NCBI GenBank assembly: GCA_964538375.1
Contig: CAZIFQ010000036.1
Location: forward strand, 1 to 33,494
Direction of reading: 5' to 3'
DNA: 33,494 nt
Source: JAUUZQ01 sp964538375
GTDB taxonomy: Bacteria > Bacteroidota > Bacteroidia > Bacteroidales > GCA-2748055
Shown: positions 24,292-31,046 of the stretch, one piece after another
Position numbering within the stretch: position 1 is the first letter of the stretch
Layout: every line of letters starts with the position of its first letter
Translations under genes and position numbers: made by a program
Notes under the pieces: generated by a model
What the model was told of the DNA's origin: nothing
The model's input: the letters and a program-made list of their open reading frames with translations, nothing else
Database searches by the model: none

Positions 24292-26394
24292 TTATAATTT
24301 TTGTAATTTCTTCATAAAATTCATATTTCCATATTTAACTATTAAAATATGCATTCCTCTATTTAGAATATCTAAGTTTAGTATCATATTATTGGAATAT
24401 ACTACTTCTTTATCATACTCCAACTGTCCATAAACATTATAGATTAAAACTCTCACCTTCTTACTATTGTCATCTTTTGGTATCGTTAAATATAAATCGT
24501 CATAGACTGGATTTGGGTAAGCAAGAAATAGATTTTCAATGTTTTGGGTGTTAGATTCTAATGCTTCCTCAAATACGGTATCGGTAGGATTACTTACTTG
24601 GGCGCTTTTTTTAGATTGACCTGGAAGGTCACATTTAGTTAAATTTAGATAAATATATTTTGAAAGTCCATAATCATCAAAAGTTCCTGTTTCAGCAATA
24701 AAAGTAGCATCATCTACACAAAATCCAGGTTCAAGTACTATATTTCCCCTGGCTCTATATTCAACGCTACTTTGAGTAATTGAACTTTCTGAGAAAATAT
24801 CTGCACCGCTTACAACTACTTCTGATTGATGATAATAATTGTCATCATCAACTATATCTTCGAAATCTGGTAATAGAAAAGCAAGGTAATGTAGGTTGTG
24901 TAACAGCATGTAGTCTAAACCTGAAAACTTTACATCAAACAGATTATTAACTGTAATATCTTCAGGCCAATTCAATCTTGAGGAGGCAGACCATTCATCA
25001 ACCAAATATGAGCATGTACCACACTCTCCGGCAAGGTTAAGTTTGTACTTAATGTAATCCATTTCCGAATCATAATCATCGCTACAAAAAGTATATGTAT
25101 TTCTATATAGAATCATAAAAATCAACGGAAGGTGTTCGAATGGGACCACACGATTAGTACCATCCGAACCTTCTTCGTATTGATGGTACCTGTGAGCTTT
25201 CAATAATTCTAAAGTTGGAGCTGGAAAGCCCACTGGCCATGGGTCAGCAAGTGTACCAATTTTTCGGATTAACTTATTAATACTTTTATTTACATTTGGA
25301 CTGTAAAACTTACTCTGGTACAGTCCAAATGTTGATGGTAAACTTTGTGGGTCCTCAAGTAAATTTACACCAGTTATATTATAGCTTGCCTCAAGCAATG
25401 GATGACAAAATAATAAGGGTAACCCACCATCATTACCAGCTCCTTGACCAACGTAACTATCTCTTACAGGATCCCATAAATACCATTTTGAAAGAAAGGG
25501 AGTATACCCTAGGATATAAAATAATGAGCCCAAATACAATCTTCCTATGTCATTTTGAATGTAGTCAAGGTAACGCTTTGTAAAATCTTCTGCCCACAAT
25601 CCAAAATCCACATAGTTTCCAATAATTATCCCTTTGCTTGACAAATAATTTGGGATATGTTGATATCTATAAGTGACAGGAATACTACTTACATCCTCTA
25701 CATCCACAAGTGACTTAAGTAAGTAAAGTCCTTTCATTGTATTTATAATATTATCCTGACTATTACCCTCTAAAGGATTTCCATCTGTTGATACATTATA
25801 CATAGTTGATTTTAAATTTAGAACATCTGATGGAAAAGTAGATTGATAATTGTCCCAAAAATTCTCGTCCGCATCATTTCTTATTTGAAAACCATTAATA
25901 TCACCCTGATGGTAATGTGTGTTCGGATTCCAATTTGAATAGTCCCAATCAAAAAGCATTTCATATTCTACTGCAGCACGGATATACGATTCAAAATATG
26001 CATCCAATCTTTCCATTGCCAACATGAAGTAGAATAACTCTTTTAAGGTCTCGGAATAATCTTGTCCATTATTCTTTAATAACCAGAGTTCTGTAGCTAA
26101 AACACTTAAGTAATTGCCCCTGACATTATTACCATCACCAGTCTTAATCACATTATTCATTATTCCACCCGTGTACCAAATTGAAGCCATTGGAATATTA
26201 ACTCCCATTTCAAAAACATCTGAAGATTCAGGTAAGAAATCTTTTCTTAGACGATCCCGATATCTCCAGTATTTTTCTAGATTATCCATTTGATTCTGAG
26301 CTATAAGAGAAGAGCTCGCAAGAAACAATACAATTGTACATAAGCACATTAGTTTATTTCTTGATAACCAATTAACGATACAATGCCTTCTCAT
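24292..26394 (-). CDS. secreted T9SS cargo protein of unknown activity
   Basis: A 700-residue secreted protein. The signal peptide ends at about residue 33 (S-L-I-A-Q). The large central part (about 35-520) is helix-rich and unlike any family I recognise. Near residues 560-590 there is the S-V-E-Y-R-A-R-G-N-I-V-L-E-P-G-F segment common just before T9SS tails. The C-terminal domain (about 620-700) has the type A sorting pattern: L-A-Y-P-N-P-V-Y-D-D-L-Y-L, V-L-I-Y-N-V-Y-G-Q and a final K-K-L-Q-K-L. It should pass through the T9SS and be placed on the cell surface or released. Its ATG overlaps the S74 gene stop as ATGA, so translation is coupled. Confidence 0.85.
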   Translation of the reverse strand: MRRHCIVNWLSRNKLMCLCTIVLFLASSSLIAQNQMDNLEKYWRYRDRLRKDFLPESSDVFEMGVNIPMASIWYTGGIMNNVIKTGDGNNVRGNYLSVLATELWLLKNNGQDYSETLKELFYFMLAMERLDAYFESYIRAAVEYEMLFDWDYSNWNPNTHYHQGDINGFQIRNDADENFWDNYQSTFPSDVLNLKSTMYNVSTDGNPLEGNSQDNIINTMKGLYLLKSLVDVEDVSSIPVTYRYQHIPNYLSSKGIIIGNYVDFGLWAEDFTKRYLDYIQNDIGRLYLGSLFYILGYTPFLSKWYLWDPVRDSYVGQGAGNDGGLPLLFCHPLLEASYNITGVNLLEDPQSLPSTFGLYQSKFYSPNVNKSINKLIRKIGTLADPWPVGFPAPTLELLKAHRYHQYEEGSDGTNRVVPFEHLPLIFMILYRNTYTFCSDDYDSEMDYIKYKLNLAGECGTCSYLVDEWSASSRLNWPEDITVNNLFDVKFSGLDYMLLHNLHYLAFLLPDFEDIVDDDNYYHQSEVVVSGADIFSESSITQSSVEYRARGNIVLEPGFCVDDATFIAETGTFDDYGLSKYIYLNLTKCDLPGQSKKSAQVSNPTDTVFEEALESNTQNIENLFLAYPNPVYDDLYLTIPKDDNSKKVRVLIYNVYGQLEYDKEVVYSNNMILNLDILNRGMHILIVKYGNMNFMKKLQKL

Positions 26395-27116
26395 AATATC
26401 TCCCTTGAATCGTCAGTAATAGGATCCGCAACTTCCTCTTCCTTCACAGGTTGCAGAAGCTTATTTAGTTGAACTTTGAGTAATTCTAACTCTGTACTTT
26501 GCTGTTCAATAAGCTGCTGTTGCTCCTGAATAGCTTTCGCTAATTGTGGAATAAAACCTAAGTAGTTTATTTCATTCAGCCCGGCATCTTCATCATACTT
26601 AACTAATTTTGGAAAAACTTCCTGAACATCTTGCGCTATAAAACCATCGTGATCCTTTCTATTCGCGATTAATTCATCCCTCATTGCATTAAGAGAATCC
26701 TCATATATTTCAGCTTTGAAATCAAAAACAACAACAGGAAGACTGCACAGAGCATCAAGAGCGCCACTCATTGGCCTGATATTCTCTTTAATTGCTCGAT
26801 CAGATGTTATATATACTCCATCTACAACTAAGTATTGTGTATATATTTTATATAACCTTTTTGTTGATATTCCTAAATACATATTATTATTCCACTGGGG
26901 TTGAATAATAGGATGGTTAATTGCATACTCTTTGAAGTAGATGCCGTTGTTTGTATTGCATCTGAACTTAGCCTCTCCATGGACCTCTAAATTGAATGTG
27001 GTCTCCAATGTTGATCCAATCGTAACATTGTTAGCAGTACTAACTTTTATCTGAGAAAAAATGGGGGGGGTAAATACGAATAAACTAAAAATGAGAACAA
27101 GCAATACGTTTTTCAT
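26391..27116 (-). CDS. secreted S74 (tail-fibre chaperone) domain protein
   Basis: A 241-residue protein with a signal peptide (MKNVLLVLIFSLFVFTPPIF, then S-Q). Residues about 105-190 are an S74 intramolecular chaperone domain: S105-D-R-A-I-K110-E-N-I at the self-cleavage site, D-G-F-I-A-Q-D-V-Q-E-V-F-P-K-L-V, and the I-N-Y-L-G-F-I-P-Q-L block. A glutamine-rich coiled coil (IQEQQQLIEQQSTELELLKV) and an acidic tail follow. In phage fibres this domain makes the trimer fold and then cuts itself off at the S-D; Ser105 and Lys110 are present. No T9SS sorting tail is seen. It is the first gene of a three-gene operon. The signal peptide is encoded across a run of eight C. Confidence 0.85.
   Translation of the reverse strand: MKNVLLVLIFSLFVFTPPIFSQIKVSTANNVTIGSTLETTFNLEVHGEAKFRCNTNNGIYFKEYAINHPIIQPQWNNNMYLGISTKRLYKIYTQYLVVDGVYITSDRAIKENIRPMSGALDALCSLPVVVFDFKAEIYEDSLNAMRDELIANRKDHDGFIAQDVQEVFPKLVKYDEDAGLNEINYLGFIPQLAKAIQEQQQLIEQQSTELELLKVQLNKLLQPVKEEEVADPITDDSREIL
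27063..27070 (-). repeat. run of eight C inside the S74 protein signal peptide
   Basis: The plus strand has eight G at these bases; on the coding strand the codons read ACC CCC CCC ATT (T-P-P-I, residues 16-19). In AT-rich DNA such a run is rare, and a gain or loss of one base would end translation soon after. The present length keeps the frame open. Confidence 0.9.
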
Positions 27117-27273
27117 ACTGTTGAGGATTAAATATTGTATTAATATAAAACAGACACATCTTGCTTTCTAAAACCATTGGAGCAAGCATATTCAAAAAAG
27201 AGGATGGAGCAGAGAACACGTTTATTTTCCTATGGCTAAGAATAAATGTACGACAAAATCCTTATACAAGTCA

Positions 27274-27311
27274 AGTACTTGGAGTGACTTGAGTGCCTTG
27301 AGTACTTGGAG
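27274..27311. repeat. short direct repeat AGTACTTGGAG
   Basis: AGTACTTGGAG occurs at 27274-27284 and 27301-27311, separated by a related GACTTGAGTGCCTTG stretch. It is a small intergenic direct repeat with no gene in it. The sequence 27117-27273 shows nothing else I can name, apart from the upstream region of the S74 gene, where I found no convincing promoter match. Confidence 0.6.
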
Positions 27312-27345
27312 AAATCTCACCCTGGTCTTCTCCATCGCTCTGTTA

Positions 27346-27490
27346 CCCTCACCCTGGCCCCACCCTGGGAGAAGGGCCGGGGTTGAGGGTAATACAAAGG
27401 AAAAGGGAAAAAGTAAAAAGGAACCGAGGACGACGAAGGAGGACGAGTTCGGTGAGGCGAAGCCGATCCAAAAAGTAAAAAGGAAGGTGT
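27346..27490. repeat. dispersed intergenic repeats, palindrome and copy B
   Basis: ACCCTCACCCTGGCCC (from 27346) faces GGGCCGGGGTTGAGGGT (to about 27391), a degenerate relative of the 23625 hairpin. It is followed by AAAAAGTAAAAAGGAACCGA and a block with TCGGTGAGGC and CCGATCCAAAAAGTAAAAAGG (to about 27486), the second copy of the repeat at 8048-8120. The frame open across it is not coding. Confidence 0.75.
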
Positions 27491-27540
27491 AATCTTGATC
27501 ATAAAGTTTTACTATCTTTCACTTTTAAATCTGAATCAAT

Positions 27541-27855
27541 GCGGTCTACCTCGAAGCAGCCAAAGAATACGATGCTGTACCTGTGCTTGTAGGTGATGCC
27601 TGGGCAATAGCAAAGAGCTACAGACCTGATCTAAAGTTATATTTATCCGACGGCAGTCATCCTTCGCAAATGGGAACCTATCTGACTGTAGCTATTTTCG
27701 TAAAAACAATCACTGGAAATTTGCCAAAACAAATGCCCGGACCAATGTCTATAACTGATGAATTCGAAGAATCTGTAGTATTGATGTTTATGCAAGCCCA
27801 GGATGCTGCTTTCTTCAAGAAAGTAGCTAAAGAAATTGTGGATGCAAATAAATAA
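27541..27855 (+). pseudogene. C-terminal relic of an SGNH/GDSL hydrolase
   Basis: Read in frame from 27541: AVYLEAAKEYDAVPVLVGDA, then W-A-I-A-K and the block L-Y-L-S-D-G-S-H-P-S-Q-M-G-T-Y-L-T. The D-x-S-H-P-S-x-x-G-T-Y-L block is the C-terminal catalytic Asp/His motif of an SGNH hydrolase family. The nucleophile Ser and the Gly/Asn blocks are missing, as is a start codon; a TGA at 27532 stops the frame just upstream, at the edge of the repeat block. The relic cannot hydrolyse anything. The rest, to 27925, holds only A/T-rich sequence before the convergent gene. Confidence 0.75.
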
Positions 27856-27925
27856 ATATAAATGAATATCATTATAAAATATAATAAAGGAGTCAAGATA
27901 GCTGAGCTTAAGGATGAAGAAGATA

Positions 27926-28912
27926 CTACTTACTGTAGTAAGACCGAACCACCATATCCATAACCTTGCTTGTTCTGGCTGCAGATTCACCTGTGCTGGG
28001 TGATTCTCCGAGGGCTTGTAAGGATTTAACTACCTGTTCGATAAGGTAATATTGAACATGATCTGGTTTAGGAAAATCGAATTCTTTTCTTCCATTTTGA
28101 TTCTCTAAACAGACTGGAACAAAGTCAAATGTAGAGAATGAAATTTGCCCCTTCTCCCCTTTTATCTCAATAATATCCATATTCTCGCCACCCAGGCCTG
28201 AGAAATCCCATTTCCCTGAAGCCTGTATCCCTCTTTCAAAAATAAATTCGGCATCAACATAATCTTCCGCATCATATAATCCTGCAACATTCTTCACTTC
28301 TGAAGTCACACTTTTTATCGGTCCGAATAAATAATCCAGGTAATCAAGCTGATGAGAACCCAAATCAAAAAAATGACCTGCCCCTGATATCCCTGGATTT
28401 ATGCGCCATCCCAAGTCTCCCTTCTTCTCTTCCTCCGAAGGTTCTTTTATCAACTGTATATTTACGGAAAGAACTGGACCAATTTCATTGTTATCAATGA
28501 GCTCTTTTACTTTCAGGAATCCAGGTAAAGACCTGCGGTAATATGCAACAAACAAAGGAACACTGCATTGCCTTGAGACCGAGATCATCTCTTCACATTC
28601 GCGGTAGTTAAGGGCCATGGGCTTCTCCACATAAACCGGCTTCCCAGCCTTCATTGCCCGTATGGCATACTCAGCATGCGAATCTGGAGGTGTAGCTACA
28701 TAAATCGCACTAACAGCCGGATCATAAATCAGCTCTTCTGCATCTTCGTACCATTTTGGAACTCCATGTCTGAGGGCATAGTCCAGGGCTTTATCAGCAT
28801 TGCGTCGCATTACAGCCACAAGAGAAGAATTCTCTATCATACTAAAAGCAGGACCACTCTTTACTTCTGTCACATCTCCACAACCAATAATACCCCAGTT
28901 TATTTGCTTCAT
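27926..28912 (-). CDS. Gfo/Idh/MocA-family oxidoreductase
   Basis: A 328-residue NAD(P)-dependent oxidoreductase. The Rossmann motif G-I-I-G-C-G-D-V lies at residues 7-14, the catalytic E-K-P motif at 96-98 in Y-V-E-K-P-M-A-L, and the G-H-F-F-D-L-G-S-H-Q-L-D-Y-L block supplies the His pair near residue 185. Family members oxidise or reduce sugars, inositols and related polyols in the cytoplasm; the substrate is not evident. An AAAGGA ribosome site lies before the ATG. It is divergent from the J-domain gene with about 106 bases between starts. Codon use looks like its neighbours. Confidence 0.92.
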   Translation of the reverse strand: MKQINWGIIGCGDVTEVKSGPAFSMIENSSLVAVMRRNADKALDYALRHGVPKWYEDAEELIYDPAVSAIYVATPPDSHAEYAIRAMKAGKPVYVEKPMALNYRECEEMISVSRQCSVPLFVAYYRRSLPGFLKVKELIDNNEIGPVLSVNIQLIKEPSEEEKKGDLGWRINPGISGAGHFFDLGSHQLDYLDYLFGPIKSVTSEVKNVAGLYDAEDYVDAEFIFERGIQASGKWDFSGLGGENMDIIEIKGEKGQISFSTFDFVPVCLENQNGRKEFDFPKPDHVQYYLIEQVVKSLQALGESPSTGESAARTSKVMDMVVRSYYSK

Positions 28913-29018
28913 AATTTCAAATCCTTTCCAAATAAATATTCAATGAAATGTATAAATAGTTCAGCAATAATTGTTATCATTATTCCGTCTAAAAACAGTT
29001 TTTATCAAGGTAACCCAG

Positions 29019-29384
29019 ATGGAAGGAAGAGAATTATATACCAAACTAAAAGATGCCTATTCAAACAAAAACCTGAATCATATTACCGGTAAACTCATCG
29101 ATCTGTATAAAAGCAAGAATTATTGTCAGATTCGTACCATCTCCAACCGCATTTCGAAGTTTGTTCCCATCGATGATGACAGCGATAACAAGCGTTTTTC
29201 TAAACTCATCATGCTCTACCACCCCGATAAAGGAGAAATCTACCGAAAAGCAATTGACAGCGTATTTAAAGAGGGAAATTTCACTGAGCTTGAGTCTTTC
29301 TCACATGTCAACCTGATTGGGAACAATATCCCTCCCCATCAAATTGAGCAACTCCGAAACAAAGATATTTTAGTGATGTTTTAG
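29019..29384 (+). CDS. small J-domain-like protein
   Basis: A 121-residue protein. Residues about 57-86 (NKRFSKLIMLYHPDKGEIYRKA) contain an intact H68-P-D motif between two helices, the hallmark of J domains, which stimulate Hsp70 (DnaK). The N-terminal half (ELYTKLKDAYSNKNLNHITG, L-Y-K-S-K-N-Y) reads as two more helices, as in a Bacteroidota group of J-domain proteins that I know only by pattern. No DnaJ G/F region, zinc domain or membrane segment is present, so it is not a DnaJ co-chaperone of the usual type. I take the ATG at 29019, with AAGG eight bases upstream, over an earlier ATG at 28971. A clear terminator follows its stop. Confidence 0.65.
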   Translation: MEGRELYTKLKDAYSNKNLNHITGKLIDLYKSKNYCQIRTISNRISKFVPIDDDSDNKRFSKLIMLYHPDKGEIYRKAIDSVFKEGNFTELESFSHVNLIGNNIPPHQIEQLRNKDILVMF

Positions 29385-29396
29385 GTTTATAGGCAT

Positions 29397-29449
29397 AACA
29401 GGGGTAGAATAAATTCAACCCCTGCTATTCCAATATCCCCTGTTTTTTT
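29397..29449 (+). terminator. intrinsic terminator with two competing stems
   Basis: AACAGGGG (29397-29404) can pair with CCCCTGTT (29437-29444), which is followed by a T run. CAGGGGT (29399-29405) can instead pair with ACCCCTG (29418-29424). It lies 12 bases after the J-domain gene stop. Confidence 0.7.
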
Positions 29450-29578
29450 AAAATTACATATTTAACTGCAGGAATACCTTTGCATACTATAGTGTATTAT
29501 ACTTCTCATATTCAGGCGATCTGATATATTGATCTAATTTCTTAGTTGAATGGTTTTGTGTTTATTAGAAGTGTACAA

Positions 29579-29596
29579 ACGCGCCACATGGCGTGT
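29579..29596. repeat. small palindrome
   Basis: ACGCGCCA, then CA, then TGGCGTGT: an eight-base stem with one G-T pair. It lies 25 bases before the -7 box of the DUF4268 relic. This is a frequent intergenic type in Bacteroidota; 29450-29578 shows nothing else. Confidence 0.5.
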
Positions 29597-29620
29597 CTCT
29601 ACAATAATCTACCATTTGAT

Positions 29621-29628
29621 TATCTTTG
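29621..29628 (+). promoter_or_regulatory. -7 box four bases before the DUF4268 relic start
   Basis: TATCTTTG is a perfect TAnnTTTG match; four bases later comes ATG (29633), the same spacing as at 16895. No clear -33 TTG is seen. Confidence 0.4.
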
Positions 29629-29632
29629 CCAT

Positions 29633-29710
29633 ATGTACACAAAGGAAGAAGCCAGGCAGTTGCGGGAAGAGTTCTGGAAACATTTTACGAGGAGTACAGG
29701 GATTACTTGA
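29633..29710 (+). pseudogene. N-terminal relic of a DUF4268 gene
   Basis: MYTKEEARQLREEFWKHFTR followed by S-T-G-I-T and TGA: 25 codons. The opening M-Y-T-K-E-E-A-x-x-L-R-x-E-F-W is the conserved start of DUF4268 proteins of Bacteroidota. The rest of the usual 150 or so residues is missing, replaced by a GGCAGT repeat. This may be a relic, or a short peptide; the former is more likely. Confidence 0.65.
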
Positions 29711-29725
29711 AAGGTTGAATCAGCA

Positions 29726-29753
29726 GGCAGTGGGCAGTAGGCAGTGAGTAGTG
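29726..29753. repeat. GGCAGTG-type heptamer repeat
   Basis: GGCAGTGGGCAGTAGGCAGT and then GAGTAGTG: four tandem seven-base units (GGCAGTG, GGCAGTA, GGCAGTG, AGTAGTG), just after the DUF4268 relic. Nothing else is seen up to the msrB start. Confidence 0.75.
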
Positions 29754-29827
29754 ATTACTGAACTTTCTTCAAGGGGATTTGTTAATTATCAATGCTTACG
29801 TTTATAAATATGAAATCTATATATGCC

Positions 29828-30319
29828 ATGAAAAAAACGGGAATACTACTTTCATTTTTACTGTTGATCATGATGTCTGGCGCTTGTGCCCAGGAAGACA
29901 ACAAAGCTAAAAATGGGACGCAAATTAATATTGAAGACATATCAAAAATTGATAATCCAATGAAATATAATAAGTTAACAACATTTGAAAAGTTTGTTTT
30001 ACATGAAAAAGGAACAGAGAGACCTTTTACAGGTAAATATGTTGAACATATTGAAAAAGGTGTTTACGTATGTAAGCAATGTAACGCTCCCCTATACAAA
30101 TCAAATGATAAATTCGACAGTCATTGTGGCTGGCCAAGCTTCGATGATGAGATTGAAGGTGCCATCATAAGAAATGTGGATGCTGATGGACGCAGAACTG
30201 AGATTGTTTGTGCCAATTGTAACGGACACCTGGGTCATGTATTCGAGGGTGAGCGATACACAGAAAAGAACACAAGACACTGTGTGAATTCAGTATCCAT
30301 AAGTTTTGTAGGTAAGTAG
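29828..30319 (+). CDS. msrB: exported methionine-R-sulfoxide reductase B
   Basis: A 163-residue protein that reduces methionine-R-sulfoxide in damaged proteins. I start at the ATG at 29828, giving a signal peptide (MKKTGILLSFLLLIMMSGAC and A-Q); the Cys could be a weak lipobox or lie just before a normal cleavage site, so it acts outside the cytoplasm. The SelR fold is complete: zinc Cys pairs C82-x-x-C85 and C128-x-x-C131, H-C-G-W-P-S-F-D, G-H-L-G-H-V-F, and the catalytic Cys152 in T-R-H-C-V-N-S. His replaces the more usual Tyr before that Cys. It is a single gene; about 180 bases follow before the bTHX gene, holding that gene's promoter. Confidence 0.93.
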   Translation: MKKTGILLSFLLLIMMSGACAQEDNKAKNGTQINIEDISKIDNPMKYNKLTTFEKFVLHEKGTERPFTGKYVEHIEKGVYVCKQCNAPLYKSNDKFDSHCGWPSFDDEIEGAIIRNVDADGRRTEIVCANCNGHLGHVFEGERYTEKNTRHCVNSVSISFVGK

Positions 30320-30436
30320 TCTATCGGCATGTGGCTCTGCAAGCGCAAAATTGTACCCGGGAACCGTGGAGAATGTAATTATTATACCAGGGAACCCAAT
30401 TATACAAGGTATGGTCTCCTGACTAAGCATAGCTTG

Positions 30437-30467
30437 TTGTATATGAATCAAATTATAGCTAGTTTTG
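30437..30467 (+). promoter_or_regulatory. Bacteroidota-type promoter of the bTHX gene
   Basis: TTG (30437-30439), a 20-base spacer and TAGTTTTG (30460-30467) match the -33/-7 consensus. The start point would be near 30474, about 25 bases before the ATG at 30499. Confidence 0.6.
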
Positions 30468-30498
30468 CGCAAAGTATTTCAATAAACTAAAAATACAC

Positions 30499-30984
30499 AT
30501 GGGAAAAGGAGATCAAAAATCACGTAGAGGAAAAATAATCAGCGGATCTTATGGAGTTAGACGTCCAAGGAAAAATAAGAAAGCGAATGTTGTTATCCCA
30601 GCAAAAAAACAAGCTAAACCTGTAGAAAAAAAGGTTGAAGTTAAAGAACCCGTAGCAAAAGTTGAAGAGAAAGTTGAAGAGAAAGTTGTTGAAAAGGTAG
30701 AGAAAAAGGTTGTAGAGAAAGCACCGGCGAAAGCGGATGACAAGCCTGTAGCAAAGAAGCCAGTAGCAACTAAAGCTACGGAGGACAAGCCAGCAGAGAA
30801 GAAGCCCGTAGCAACTAAAGCTACGGAGGACAAGCCAGCAGAGAAGAAGCCCGTAGCAACTAAAGCTGCGGAGGACAAGCCAGCAGCAAAGAAGCCAGTA
30901 GCAACTAAGGCTACGGAGGACAAGCCAGCAGCAAAGAAGCCAGTAGCAACTAAGGCTACGGAGGATAAAAAAGAAGAAAAATAA
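30499..30984 (+). CDS. bTHX-type ribosomal protein with a long Lys/Ala/Pro repeat tail
   Basis: A 161-residue, very basic protein. Residues 1-28, MGKGDQKSRRGKIISGSYGV then R-R-P-R-K-N-K-K, match the small 30S ribosomal protein bTHX, which fills a pocket in the 16S rRNA head and is normally only some 25-60 residues long. After it comes a charged K/V/E segment (about 35-80), then five 15-residue repeats (81-155, D-K-P-A-E-K-K-P-V-A-T-K-A-T-E type) and a short K/E tail. The tail resembles histone H1 or bacterial Hc1-like tails, which bind DNA or RNA without a fixed fold. The gene has its own promoter. The repeat copies are almost identical at the DNA level. Confidence 0.8.
   Translation: MGKGDQKSRRGKIISGSYGVRRPRKNKKANVVIPAKKQAKPVEKKVEVKEPVAKVEEKVEEKVVEKVEKKVVEKAPAKADDKPVAKKPVATKATEDKPAEKKPVATKATEDKPAEKKPVATKAAEDKPAAKKPVATKATEDKPAAKKPVATKATEDKKEEK
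30739..30963 (+). repeat. five 45-bp tandem units inside the bTHX gene
   Basis: Units start at 30739, 30784, 30829, 30874 and 30919, each beginning with GACAAGCC and ending with CGGAG. Units 2 and 3 differ by one base; units 4 and 5 are identical. Near identity suggests recent expansion; copy number probably varies between strains. Confidence 0.95.
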
Positions 30985-31046
30985 TCCACTATTAAATATT
31001 GGATGAATGGTTTACAAAAGTTATCTTTCTGCTCGGAAAGATATAA

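Noticed and set aside
27232..27492. 86-codon frame over the repeat block
   Set aside because: Composed of dispersed repeats; its sequence reflects G-rich repeat DNA and not a protein pattern.
28676..29092. 138-codon plus-strand frame opposite the oxidoreductase start
   Set aside because: It is a shadow of the Gfo/Idh/MocA gene and runs across the divergent promoter region.
29550..29747. 65-codon frame over the DUF4268 relic
   Set aside because: It is in a different frame from the recognisable DUF4268 start and reads into the heptamer repeat.
30290..30472. 60-codon minus-strand frame between msrB and bTHX
   Set aside because: No ribosome site or family; it overlaps the msrB end and the bTHX promoter.
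30549..30989. 146-codon minus-strand frame opposite the bTHX gene
   Set aside because: It is the mirror of the 45-bp repeats; the plus strand has the bTHX start and a promoter.
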